Assembly: GCA_937927415.1 (NCBI GenBank)
Contig: CALBDS010000012.1
Location: forward strand, 17,761 to 81,760
DNA length: 64,000 nt
DNA from: an uncultured Rhodospirillaceae bacterium
GTDB taxonomy: Bacteria > Pseudomonadota > Alphaproteobacteria > Azospirillales > Azospirillaceae
Direction of reading: 5' to 3'
The number at the start of each line of letters is the position of its first letter. Position 1 is the stretch's first letter. Positions 7,343 to 15,604 of this stretch are shown here, piece after piece. A program made the position numbers and the translations under genes. The notes under the pieces were generated by a model. That model made no database searches and was not told the DNA's origin. It saw nothing but the letters and a program-made list of their open reading frames with translations.

Positions 7343-8797
7343 ATGCCAAGCAAGAATCGTGGATTTCTTGACGAGCTTGAGTTTCCTGACAGTGTGAAAC
7401 GGAACCGCAGAATGGAAGATGCCTTTCCCCCGGCCGAATCAGCGGAACGGCTGCTGCGCGTCTCATATTTCGATGCCCTGACCGGGGCCTACAACCGCAC
7501 TCTGTTCACCAGCATTCTGGAGGAAACGGTCAACCGCAGCCACCAGAAGAAGGAAAGCTTTGTTCTCCTGGATCTCGACATCGATCGTTTCCGGATGATG
7601 AACGAGGCTTTTGGGCAGCATTTCGGCGACGGTGTGCTGTGCGAGGTGGTCAACCGCATCGGCCGCTGGCTCGCCCCGCAGGAGGTGCAGGCCCGCATCG
7701 GAAGCGATGAATTCGCCATCCTTCTGCCGCGCACCATCATGGGGGCGGCGCTGGAATGGCGGCTGGACGGGCTGTTGCGGGAACTGGCGCTTCCCTTGCC
7801 GGGGGATGACACCGGCATCGCCCTGTCGGTCAGCATCGGCATTGCCAGTTTTCCCAGCGACGGGGCGACGGCCAGCGAGCTGCTGCACCATGCCGGGGCG
7901 GCGCTGGGAGCCGCCAAGCGGCAGGCGCAACAGCGTTTCGTTCATTATTCCCCCATGGAAGGGGAACGGTCGCGCAACCGGCTGCTGCTGGAAAGCCGGC
8001 TGCGGCGGGCCATCGACAGCGGCGTGATCCAGGTGCGGCTGCAGCCCCAGGCCGATCTGTCCTCCGGCCATCTGCACGGGGCCGAGGCGCTGGCCCGGTG
8101 GACCGACACCGATCTGGGCGCCGTGCCCCCCGACGTCTTCATCCGTCTGGCCGAGGAAACCGGGCTGGTCCGGATCATCGACGAACAGGTCCTGCGCCAG
8201 ACGATGCGCCACGCCGTCCGCTGGCAACGGATGGGGATTGCCCCCTTCCCCATCGGCGTCAACCTGTCGGCTTTGCATTTCACCGACGACCGGCTGGAAC
8301 ATCTGATGGGCGCCCTGCTGGACCAGTATGGGCTGAACCCGGCATGGCTGATGCTGGAGTTGACGGAAACCGCCCTGCTTGCCGATGCCGAGCGCACGCG
8401 CACGGTGATGGAAAAGCTGTGCGCCCTGGGGCTGCGGTTCTCGCTGGATGATTTCGGCACCGGCTATTCCAGCCTGAGCCACCTGCACCAGTTCCCCATT
8501 GCGGAGATCAAGATCGACCGCAGCTTTGTCTGCCGCATCCCCGACAGCGAACCCCATCGGCGCATTATCCGCGCCGTCATCAATCTGGCCCACGACCTGG
8601 GCAAGAGCGTGGTGGCCGAGGGGGTGGAAACCGACGAGCAGATCGCGGCTCTCAACGCCATGGATTGCGGCATCGGCCAGGGGTATGCCTTCGACCGCCC
8701 GATGCCGCTGGAAAGCTTTGAAAAACGCTGGCTGCCCCGCCTACGGCTCCAGCCGGTACAAGACCAGCCCCATCCGCCGCCCATTGTTGTAGTTTAG
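7343..8797 (+). CDS. GGDEF-EAL protein, probable c-di-GMP phosphodiesterase
   Basis: The 484-residue cytoplasmic protein has no membrane segment and no recognised N-terminal sensor domain. The GGDEF domain spans about 40-205 and its signature reads GSDEF at 120-124, with Ser replacing the second Gly, so diguanylate cyclase activity may be lost or reduced. The EAL domain spans about 215-465 and looks fully catalytic: E248 in EALARW, N in GVNLSALHF, E in ELTETALL, DDFGTG, KIDRSFV, E in VVAEGVET, and QGYAF. The likely net role is c-di-GMP breakdown, with the GGDEF domain possibly binding GTP as a regulator. Its last 57 bp overlap the 3' end of the convergent ArnT-like gene. Confidence 0.88.
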   Translation: MPSKNRGFLDELEFPDSVKRNRRMEDAFPPAESAERLLRVSYFDALTGAYNRTLFTSILEETVNRSHQKKESFVLLDLDIDRFRMMNEAFGQHFGDGVLCEVVNRIGRWLAPQEVQARIGSDEFAILLPRTIMGAALEWRLDGLLRELALPLPGDDTGIALSVSIGIASFPSDGATASELLHHAGAALGAAKRQAQQRFVHYSPMEGERSRNRLLLESRLRRAIDSGVIQVRLQPQADLSSGHLHGAEALARWTDTDLGAVPPDVFIRLAEETGLVRIIDEQVLRQTMRHAVRWQRMGIAPFPIGVNLSALHFTDDRLEHLMGALLDQYGLNPAWLMLELTETALLADAERTRTVMEKLCALGLRFSLDDFGTGYSSLSHLHQFPIAEIKIDRSFVCRIPDSEPHRRIIRAVINLAHDLGKSVVAEGVETDEQIAALNAMDCGIGQGYAFDRPMPLESFEKRWLPRLRLQPVQDQPHPPPIVVV

Positions 8798-10438
8798 CCC
8801 CTCGGCCGTGCCCAGAACCTGCAGCCGGGCGGCAGCGATGCCCGCCCCCGCCAGCCCGGTGCGCAAGGCATCCTCCTGTCGGCTTTCCACCAGGGCCAGG
8901 GCACAGGCCGGATCGGCGGCCAGATGGGCCGCCGCCTTGTCGCCCGTGACCAGACGGGTGGATGTGCCCACCAGAAACACCAGACTGGGTTCGGAATAGC
9001 CGGCCGCGGCCACCACGGTTCCGGGGCAAGGCCGGTTGGCCGCCACCAGCGCCGCCGCCGACCGGCTGACCCACAGCCCGTCCACCGACGGCAGGGTGGC
9101 GCCATAGGCCACGGCGTACAGCCCCGCGGCAGCGGCCAGACCCGCCGCCAGCCCCTGGACCTGCCGGCCCTGGAAAAGCCACAGCACCATGCCGGCGAAC
9201 AGGACCAGAGCCACCGGCACCACGGCGACCGCCGCCGGGTTGATGCGCCGGTCGATCACCCACGGCAGCGCCGCCACCGCCACCGTCAGGGCGGCAAAAC
9301 CGACCCCGCCCAGCACCAGGGCCAGGATGACGGGCCAGCGCCCACGCAGCCGGCCGACCCCATCGTGCAGCATGGCCGCCGCCAGCAGCGCCACCGCCGG
9401 GAACACCGGCAGGGTGTAGTGCAGCAGCTTGGTCGGCACCGCTTCGAACACCAGCCAGGTGGGAATGATCCAGGCCAGGCAGAAGCGCACGGCCGGGCGG
9501 GCACGGTTGGCCCACACCCACGGCACCGCTGCCAGGGCCAGGAACGCCCACGGCTGAAAGGTGATGAGGAAGGTCAGCAGGTAATAGCCGGGGGGCAGGC
9601 CCTTGCCCTCCTGCCCGCCGGCGACCTTGCCCAGCATGTCGTGACCGACCGATTCGGCGAAGAAGGCGCCCTTGGTCTGCACCGCGATGGCGATCAGCCA
9701 GGGCAGCACGATGGCCGCCAGCACCAGCAGCCCCCGTTTCAGCCGCAGCGCGCGCAGCCAGCCGGCGGACCACCGCCCATCGCGCACCCGGTCGGCCAGC
9801 ACCAGCCCCGCCGCCGTGCCGCCGGACACCAGAGCCACCAGCGGCCCCTTGACCAGCACGCTGATGCCGGCGGCCCCCCAGAACAGAAGCCACGTCCAGC
9901 GCGGTGCCGCCGCATCCTCCCCACCCGCACGGGCGCGGTAGGCCAGGGCCAGGGCGCCTTGCGCCGCCACCAGGGTGGCCAGCAACACGGCATCGGTCTT
10001 GGCCAGCCGTGCCTCCACCCCCAGAACCACGCAGCCGGCCAGCATGACCGCCGCGGTGATCCCCGCCGCCGTGCCGAACAGCCGCGCCCCGGCCCACGCC
10101 GTCAGCAGAACGGACAGCACCGCCCCGGCCAGCGACGGCAGGCGGTAGGTCCAGATCGCCTTGACCCCCGGCGTGCCCAGGGCCGCGTTGGCGGCGGCGG
10201 TGGCCGCACTTTGCAGCCAGTAGATGCCGACCGGCTTCTTGTGCCGCGCTTCGTCCTGGAAGCGGATGTCCACCGGATCGCCGCTTTCCAGCATCTGGTA
10301 CGACGCTTGGGCGAAGCGGGATTCATCCCGGTCGAAGGGCGGCAGGGTGAAGAACCCCGGCAGGTACAGCACCAGACACAGCAGTGCCAGCAACCCATAG
10401 GCCAGGGGCGGAACGCGCCGGTCAGCCGCGGTCATCAC
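8741..10438 (-). CDS. ArnT/PMT-type membrane glycosyltransferase (GT39/GT83)
   Basis: The 565-residue product has about a dozen hydrophobic segments. Near the N terminus is the catalytic acidic motif FDRDESRFAQASYQM, followed by RHKKPVGIYWLQ, as in ArnT and other undecaprenyl-phosphate sugar transferases that act on the periplasmic face. ArnT-type enzymes move a sugar such as aminoarabinose or galactosamine from a lipid carrier to lipid A. The start ATG overlaps the stop of the LAB_N gene (ATGA type), so the two are translationally coupled. With the GT2 gene upstream this is a recognised three-gene set for decorating lipid A or another glycolipid. The sugar cannot be told from sequence. Confidence 0.85.
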   Translation of the reverse strand: MMTAADRRVPPLAYGLLALLCLVLYLPGFFTLPPFDRDESRFAQASYQMLESGDPVDIRFQDEARHKKPVGIYWLQSAATAAANAALGTPGVKAIWTYRLPSLAGAVLSVLLTAWAGARLFGTAAGITAAVMLAGCVVLGVEARLAKTDAVLLATLVAAQGALALAYRARAGGEDAAAPRWTWLLFWGAAGISVLVKGPLVALVSGGTAAGLVLADRVRDGRWSAGWLRALRLKRGLLVLAAIVLPWLIAIAVQTKGAFFAESVGHDMLGKVAGGQEGKGLPPGYYLLTFLITFQPWAFLALAAVPWVWANRARPAVRFCLAWIIPTWLVFEAVPTKLLHYTLPVFPAVALLAAAMLHDGVGRLRGRWPVILALVLGGVGFAALTVAVAALPWVIDRRINPAAVAVVPVALVLFAGMVLWLFQGRQVQGLAAGLAAAAGLYAVAYGATLPSVDGLWVSRSAAALVAANRPCPGTVVAAAGYSEPSLVFLVGTSTRLVTGDKAAAHLAADPACALALVESRQEDALRTGLAGAGIAAARLQVLGTAEGLNYNNGRRMGLVLYRLEP

Positions 10439-10761
10439 GCCTCCGCCGCGCCGGAATCACCCTGTTTCTTATGGTTCCAGATGAAATAGATGTTGCGAAG
10501 GTAGATCAGCAGCCCCAGCCCCTGCCCGAACATGAAGACCGGATCGGCGCGGTGGATGGAATAGGCCAGGAGCAGCACGCCGCCGGCGATCGAAAAATAC
10601 CAGAAGACTTCCGGCACGATGGAACGGCGCGCGCGCTCGCTGGCGATCCATTGCACCAGGAATCGGCCCATGAACAGGGCCTGGGCGAAAAAGCCGATGG
10701 CAATCCACGCCAGTTCGGCGGTGGTGCGTTCGGCATACCATGTCACAAGAGCGTTCAGCAT
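10435..10761 (-). CDS. Lipid A biosynthesis N-terminal domain (LAB_N) membrane protein
   Basis: The 108-residue product has three hydrophobic segments and the LAB_N signature: FMGRFLVQWIASERARRSIVP then FWYFSIAGG and RNIYFIWNH. Stand-alone LAB_N proteins occur between a DPM1/ArnC-like GT2 and an ArnT-like transferase, as seen here, and are thought to help hand over or flip the lipid-linked sugar. The domain otherwise occurs fused to some LpxB proteins. It lies between the two glycosyltransferase genes and overlaps the downstream one by four bases. Confidence 0.88.
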   Translation of the reverse strand: MLNALVTWYAERTTAELAWIAIGFFAQALFMGRFLVQWIASERARRSIVPEVFWYFSIAGGVLLLAYSIHRADPVFMFGQGLGLLIYLRNIYFIWNHKKQGDSGAAEA

Positions 10762-10816
10762 CGTCGCGGCACCACAAACCCACGCACAGGGGAAAATCAG
10801 GGGCGGTGCGTCGCCC

Positions 10817-10839
10817 CGCGGCCCCGGAACAGGGCCGCG
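10817..10839. terminator. Hairpin inside the lipid A decoration operon
   Basis: CGCGGCCC-cggaaca-GGGCCGCG is a perfect eight-base stem four bases beyond the GT2 stop codon. There is no T-run, so it may slow or protect the transcript rather than end it, tuning GT2 against the two downstream genes. Confidence 0.4.
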
Positions 10840-10843
10840 TGAA

Positions 10844-11623
10844 TCAACAATGTTCCGATGCGGCGGTGACGCGGGTGCGGCGCTTCAGCCACCACACCCC
10901 CAAAAGGTCGCTCACCCCCACCAAGGCCCGCTGCCAGTTGGTGTATTTCGACACGCCCCGCGTGCGCGGCCGGTGATTGACCGGCAGATAGGCCACCGGA
11001 TGACCATGGGCCGTGAACAGCGCCGGCAGGAAACGGTGCATGGCATTGAACGACGGAAGGTCGAGAAAGGCGTCGCGGGAAAACACCTTGATGCCACAGC
11101 CGCTGTCGGGGCAGCCGTCCTGCAGCATCCCCTGCCGGATGGCGTTGGCAAAGCGCGAGGCCAGACGTTTCGACACCGTGTCCCGCCGCTTGGCGCGGAC
11201 ACCGCCCACCAGCAGCGGATGCCCGGCATCCTGCGTGCGGGCGAACAGGGCGGGGATGTCGGCGGGGTCGTTCTGCCCGTCGCCGTCCAGGGTGGCGATC
11301 CACGGCGCGCGGGCGGCCTTGACGCCCGTGCGCACGGCAGTGCTCTGACCCGAACGGGTGTGGTGGCGCAGCAGACGCACCGGGCGGCCCGCGGTAACCG
11401 CCCCGACCACGCGGGCGGCGGTGTCGTCGGTGGAGCAGTCGTCCACGAACACCACTTCGAACGGACCGAGCGGTGTCAGGGCGCGTTCGATCTCATCCAG
11501 CAGGGGGATGACGTTTTCCGCCTCGTTGAACACGGGCACGACCACCGACAGCCGCGGTTCCCCCATCGCCGCCGCGGGCGCGGCGGACACGGTGGGGCTG
11601 GAAACGTCGAGAACTGTGGTCAC
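10844..11623 (-). CDS. GT2 glycosyltransferase, ArnC/DPM1-like
   Basis: The 259-residue product is a GT-A fold family 2 enzyme. Visible motifs are LSVVVPVFNEAENV (nucleotide binding), VVFVDDCSTDDT, and the DXD-like ATLDGDGQNDP. Such enzymes load a sugar from a nucleotide donor onto undecaprenyl phosphate. It lacks the C-terminal membrane helices of ArnC itself, so it is nearer the soluble DPM1-like members. The start is a GTG with AGGGTG upstream. An ATG at 11566, directly before EPRLSVVV, is an alternative. It is the first gene of the operon with the LAB_N and ArnT-like genes. Confidence 0.85.
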   Translation of the reverse strand: MTTVLDVSSPTVSAAPAAAMGEPRLSVVVPVFNEAENVIPLLDEIERALTPLGPFEVVFVDDCSTDDTAARVVGAVTAGRPVRLLRHHTRSGQSTAVRTGVKAARAPWIATLDGDGQNDPADIPALFARTQDAGHPLLVGGVRAKRRDTVSKRLASRFANAIRQGMLQDGCPDSGCGIKVFSRDAFLDLPSFNAMHRFLPALFTAHGHPVAYLPVNHRPRTRGVSKYTNWQRALVGVSDLLGVWWLKRRTRVTAASEHC

Positions 11624-11690
11624 AGCGGCAACACCCTATCGGACCCGGACAGCGCCGCAAAATACCGCCGACTCCACGGGAACGATAGGG

Positions 11691-11723
11691 GAAAAGGAAG
11701 GGCCGGCCCGGAAGGCCAGCCCT
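11691..11723 (-). terminator. Terminator of the htrA transcript
   Basis: On the minus strand a ten-base stem (AGGGCTGGCC with GGCCGGCCCT, one G-U pair) is followed by TTCCTTTTC. A second very stable perfect stem, CGGCGGCCGG-CA-CCGGCCGCCG at 11727-11748, precedes it just after the htrA stop. Confidence 0.65.
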
Positions 11724-11750
11724 GCGCGGCGGCCGGCACCGGCCGCCGGT

Positions 11751-13298
11751 CTATCCGGCCGACGCCGGCACGGCCACGTAACGCATATCGCCCTGGCGGC
11801 TGATGAGCAGGGGCAGGCTGTGGCGGCCCCGCTCGCGGGCATCGTGCAGGCGGGACATCACATCTTCCGGCCGGCTGACCGGGTGCTGGCCGGCTTCGAT
11901 GATGACGTCGCCGACCTCGATGCCCTGGGCATCGGCGGAGCCGCCGTCGCGCACCTCGGTCACCACCACCCCGTCCACCGAACGGTCGATGCCATAGGCC
12001 ACCCGCAGCCGTGGGCTGATGGGGGCCATGATCAGCCCCAGGGGCGGTTCGGCGGGCGGGTCCGAGGCGCCGCTCGGCTGCTGGCTCGGCCCGGAGGATC
12101 CCTGCGCCACGGCCGTCACCTCCGGCAGGGTGCCGACGGTGACCCGGATGGTCTGCGCCTTGCCCCGGCGCAGCAGGCGGATATCGATGGTGGAGCCGAT
12201 GCCGGTCTGCGACACCGCCTTGGGCAGGGCGCGCATGGAGCCGATGGCGGTGGTGCCGAACGCGGTGACGACGTCGCCGCGGCGCAAGCCCCCCCGCTCG
12301 GCCGGGCCGCCGGGGGTGACCGCCGCCACCAGCGCGCCGTTGGCGTCGGCGATGCCCATCCCTTCCGCCAGTTCAGGCGTCAGGTCCTGCACCTGCACCC
12401 CCAGCCAGCCGCGGCGGACGGCGCCATGGGTGCGCAACTGCTCGACCACCGGGCGGGCCACGTTGGACGGAATGGCGAACGCGATGCCCACCGACCCGCC
12501 GGTGGGGGAGTAGATGGCGGCGTTGATGCCGATCACCCGGCCGTCCAGGGTGAACAGCGGGCCGCCGGAATTGCCGCGGTTGATGGGGGCGTCGGTCTGC
12601 AGATACTCGTCGTACGGCCCCTGCTGGATATCGCGGGCACGGGCCGACAGGATACCCGCCGTCACCGTCCCCCCCAGCCCGAACGGGTTGCCGATGGCCA
12701 GCACCCAATCGCCCACCGACGCGGCGTCGCTGTCGCCCCACTCCACCATGGGCAGCGGCTGGTCGGCGTCCACCTTCAGCACGGCAAGGTCGGTGGCGGG
12801 GTCTGCCCCGGCCAGCCGGGCGGGCCGGCGGCTGCCGTCCTGAAACACCACGGCGATGCCCGTGGCCTCGGCCACCACATGGTAATTGGTCACCACCCAG
12901 CCGCCGGCATCGATGATGAAGCCGCTGCCCAGCACCGCCCCCGGACGCTCGCCCTCGGGCGGAACGTTGCGCTGCCGGTCGCGGAGGAAATCGTTGAACG
13001 GCGAACCGTGGGGAAAGGGCAACGGCCCATCACCCCCTGTCTGCGCCGCCGCCCGCCCTTCGGTCATCACGCTGACCACCGCCGGAAGTTGCGACCGCAC
13101 CACCGTGGCAAAAGACCGGGTGGGGGCAAAAGACGGAACGGGTGTGGTGGCCGACGAAGGGGCCGGCGGGGCTGGCGCTGGCGGGGATGAGGTGGCCGGC
13201 TGGTCGGCACGGATGGGCGACGCCGACAGGAAACCCGCCAGCATCAAGGTCAGAATTGGTCCGGATCGGCGCATCAGGAACGGAAGGGGGAACGGCAT
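11751..13298 (-). CDS. degP: HtrA/DegP-type periplasmic serine protease
   Basis: The 515-residue product has a signal peptide (ILTLMLAGFLSASPIRA) and then a Pro/Ala-rich linker. The trypsin-like domain carries the triad His140 (VVTNYHVV), Asp170 (DPATDLAVLKV) and Ser244 (RGNSGGPL). Two PDZ domains follow at about 290-375 and 410-505. It degrades or holds misfolded envelope proteins. The ATG at 13298 is chosen because GGGAG lies six bases before it. The ATG at 13304 overlaps that site too closely. No RpoE-like promoter could be pinned down upstream. Confidence 0.93.
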   Translation of the reverse strand: MPFPLPFLMRRSGPILTLMLAGFLSASPIRADQPATSSPPAPAPPAPSSATTPVPSFAPTRSFATVVRSQLPAVVSVMTEGRAAAQTGGDGPLPFPHGSPFNDFLRDRQRNVPPEGERPGAVLGSGFIIDAGGWVVTNYHVVAEATGIAVVFQDGSRRPARLAGADPATDLAVLKVDADQPLPMVEWGDSDAASVGDWVLAIGNPFGLGGTVTAGILSARARDIQQGPYDEYLQTDAPINRGNSGGPLFTLDGRVIGINAAIYSPTGGSVGIAFAIPSNVARPVVEQLRTHGAVRRGWLGVQVQDLTPELAEGMGIADANGALVAAVTPGGPAERGGLRRGDVVTAFGTTAIGSMRALPKAVSQTGIGSTIDIRLLRRGKAQTIRVTVGTLPEVTAVAQGSSGPSQQPSGASDPPAEPPLGLIMAPISPRLRVAYGIDRSVDGVVVTEVRDGGSADAQGIEVGDVIIEAGQHPVSRPEDVMSRLHDARERGRHSLPLLISRQGDMRYVAVPASAG

Positions 13299-13695
13299 CG
13301 GCATCTCCCGCACGCTTCGCATCGTCGGTGAAACGCCGGGAATCCCGGATTGTTCAAAGAGGATGGTTCAAAAAGCTGATTTTCTCCACACGCGAGCATC
13401 CGGCCCCGCTTGCGCGTTTTTTAAAAGCGGTCGTTTTCAAACCCGCAAGGCCACGCTTTGAAACAGGCCCCGGCATCACCGCCGCCAACCGGGAAGCGGA
13501 GAAAATTCCCGATTCCGGCACCGCAAAGTTCCAAAAGGGCTTTCCGCCACAAAGTAATGCTGGTATTTTGCCAGACAGTCGCCGATATTGATTGACGACT
13601 GACAGTGACCGTTCCGCAAGCGCAAGCCCGCAAAAGCCCGCCGACTCCGCCGGCGCGGTGCGTGTTGGTCTCCCCGCGCCTGAGTACGTTGACAA
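13299..13695. other. Intergenic region between htrA and the HTH gene
   Basis: About 400 bp of divergent promoter space. TTGACA occurs at 13689-13694 on the plus strand but with no good -10 at the right distance. A short inverted repeat, CCGCTT...AAGCGG, lies near 13401-13426. No gene is convincing. Confidence 0.5.
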
Positions 13696-14526
13696 ATGAC
13701 GCAAAATTCTTCGTGGCAGCCGAGTGACATTATGACTTCAGAAACCGGCAACGAGGCGGAATCCCCGCGGCGGCGCGGACGTATCCCGCAATCGGCATGG
13801 CCCCAGATACTTGAACGTCATCGCGCTGGCATGACCCTGTCGGCCATCGCGCGCGAGTTCGAATGCACGCCAAGCGCGATTTCCTACATCGTGCGCAAGG
13901 CCGAGGCATCGGGCGGCAAGGATGAAGGGGATGTTCCGTTCCTCGAACCCTCTCTGCCTCTCGATCCTCCGCCGGTTTCCAAGGCTGAGACGATGAGGAA
14001 AGACGCAGCACCGGCCCGTGCGGACGCGGTGAAGCCCGAAAACACCCCGCCCGACACCGCAAAAGCCGAGCCGGCGGACACGCCCGCAGCGGCCCAGCCC
14101 GCCCCGGCGGTGGAAGCGTCCCCCGCACCGGCCCCCCACAGCCCTCATGGGGAAACCCTGAAGCTGTCGCGACCGGAATCCGGCCCGCCGGTCAGTCAGG
14201 CGGCGTCGGCTCCGCCCCCCGCCCCCACCGCCGACGCCCCGGCGGCGGCCAAGGGTCCCGCCGGCTCCCGCCCTGCGGAACAGCAGACGCCGGTGGACAC
14301 GGTGGAAGCGCGGCTGCGCGAAACCGCCAAGGCGTGCCTGGGCGCCTATCGCACCTGGCGGCAGCAGCCGGGCGAAGGCAGCATCCAATCGTTGTCCGAC
14401 GCGGTGCATGAACTGCGCAAGGCGCTGGCCCGCATTGAAATCGACATGTCGGCCAGCCGGAAGGAGGAGCAGGCGATCCGCCCGATCCCCATTCCCGCCC
14501 ACCGCGCGGCCCGGCGCCATCAGTAA
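13696..14526 (+). CDS. Helix-turn-helix DNA-binding protein with disordered middle
   Basis: The 276-residue product has an N-terminal HTH: IPQSAWPQILERHRAGMTLS then AIAREFECTPSAISYIVRKA, resembling resolvase/Hin-type or transposase-type HTH folds. Residues 90-195 are a Pro/Ala-rich, probably disordered linker. The C-terminal 80 residues form charged helices (LRETAKACLGAYRTWRQQP, then VHELRKALARIEIDM). It looks like a regulator or chromosome-associated protein conserved in this group; the role is unknown. The start is uncertain: ATG 13696 has no clear ribosome site, and ATG 13732 is possible. A strong terminator follows. Confidence 0.7.
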   Translation: MTQNSSWQPSDIMTSETGNEAESPRRRGRIPQSAWPQILERHRAGMTLSAIAREFECTPSAISYIVRKAEASGGKDEGDVPFLEPSLPLDPPPVSKAETMRKDAAPARADAVKPENTPPDTAKAEPADTPAAAQPAPAVEASPAPAPHSPHGETLKLSRPESGPPVSQAASAPPPAPTADAPAAAKGPAGSRPAEQQTPVDTVEARLRETAKACLGAYRTWRQQPGEGSIQSLSDAVHELRKALARIEIDMSASRKEEQAIRPIPIPAHRAARRHQ

Positions 14527-14546
14527 AAGCCGTTCTTCGCATTTGC

Positions 14547-14580
14547 AAAAACCCCTTCTCCATCCGGAGAAGGGGTTTTT
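14547..14580 (+). terminator. Rho-independent terminator after the HTH gene
   Basis: A perfect 14-base stem (AAAAACCCCTTCTC with GAGAAGGGGTTTTT) with a six-base loop and a built-in T-run starts 20 bases after the stop codon. Its symmetry means it may also work for the convergent hydrolase gene. Confidence 0.92.
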
Positions 14581-14644
14581 GTTTGAAAGACGGCGTTTCT
14601 GTTTGCCGCTGCCGCCGATTTGCTTGCCGGTGTCTGTTTCCCGA

Positions 14645-15502
14645 TCAGAGCAGGGCGTTTTTCAAAAACACCACGGTGCGGTCCCACGCCAGATCCGCCG
14701 CCGCCTTGTCATAGCGTTCCGCCGACGTGTCGTTGTGAAAGGCGTGATTGACGCCTTCATAGACAAAGATCTGGTGTTTGACCCCGGCCTTTTTCAAAGC
14801 CTCGTCATAAGCGGGAATACCGGCGTTGATGCGCTGGTCCAGCCCGGCGTAATGCAGCAGCATCGGCGCTTTGATCGCCGCCGCCTGGGCCGGATCGGGG
14901 GTGGGGCCGTAAAAGGCGACACCGGCGTTCAGGTCGGGGGCCGCTACCGCCAGTTGATTGACCATCCCCCCGCCCCAGCAGAACCCCACCGCCCCCACCT
15001 TGCCGGTGACGGCACCATCGGCGCGCAGCGCGGTCATGGCCGCCTGCAGATCCTTCACCACCGCCGCACGGTCCAGCTTGGCGATCATGTCGCGGGCCTG
15101 ATCGGGATCGGCGGGGGTGCCGCCCAGGGGCGACAGAAGGTCGGGGGCCAAGGCCACGAATCCGGCCTTGGCCACCCGCCGGGTCACATCCTCGACGTAC
15201 GGGTTGAGGCCGCGGTTCTCATGGATGACGATCACCGCCGGCGCCTTGCCCAGTCCCTTGGGTGCGGCGCGGTAGGCCTTGACCGTGCCGGCGGGGCCGG
15301 GATAGGCGGTGGGGCCGGCGTCCAGGCCCGGATCGTTTTCCGGCACCAGGGCGGCATGGGCGTAATTGGGTTCGATCTGGGACAGGATGGCGGGAATGGC
15401 TGCCGCCCCGCCCGTCAGCACTGCCAGCCGTTCGAGGAAATCCCGCCGCGGCAGCGGCGCGTGGGTGTATTCGTCGTAAAGATCGATGATGCGCTGGTCC
15501 AT
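14645..15502 (-). CDS. Dienelactone hydrolase family protein with Tat-like signal
   Basis: The 285-residue product is an alpha/beta hydrolase of the dienelactone hydrolase (carboxymethylenebutenolidase) family. The triad is visible: Cys in GFCWGGGM, Asp in HYAGLDQRIN and His in GVNHAFHND. The N terminus holds PLPRRDFLERLAVLTGGAAA, a twin-arginine signal-like stretch, which suggests a periplasmic location, whereas classical dienelactone hydrolases are cytoplasmic. The ATG at 15502 is chosen because of GGGAGGAAA upstream. No aromatic degradation operon surrounds it, so the real substrate is open. Confidence 0.85.
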   Translation of the reverse strand: MDQRIIDLYDEYTHAPLPRRDFLERLAVLTGGAAAIPAILSQIEPNYAHAALVPENDPGLDAGPTAYPGPAGTVKAYRAAPKGLGKAPAVIVIHENRGLNPYVEDVTRRVAKAGFVALAPDLLSPLGGTPADPDQARDMIAKLDRAAVVKDLQAAMTALRADGAVTGKVGAVGFCWGGGMVNQLAVAAPDLNAGVAFYGPTPDPAQAAAIKAPMLLHYAGLDQRINAGIPAYDEALKKAGVKHQIFVYEGVNHAFHNDTSAERYDKAAADLAWDRTVVFLKNALL

Positions 15503-15604
15503 GGCGCCCTTTCCTCCCGTTCCGGTGACCGGGCGCCATGGTGGCAAAGGCTGTGCGTTCCGCCAACCGCGACAAAAGTCAAACGCCGGCGGCCTGGCCC
15601 CGGT

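Noticed and set aside
11358..13190. A 610-residue plus-strand frame opposite htrA
   Set aside because: The minus-strand protease has its full triad and two PDZ domains. This frame shows no domain.
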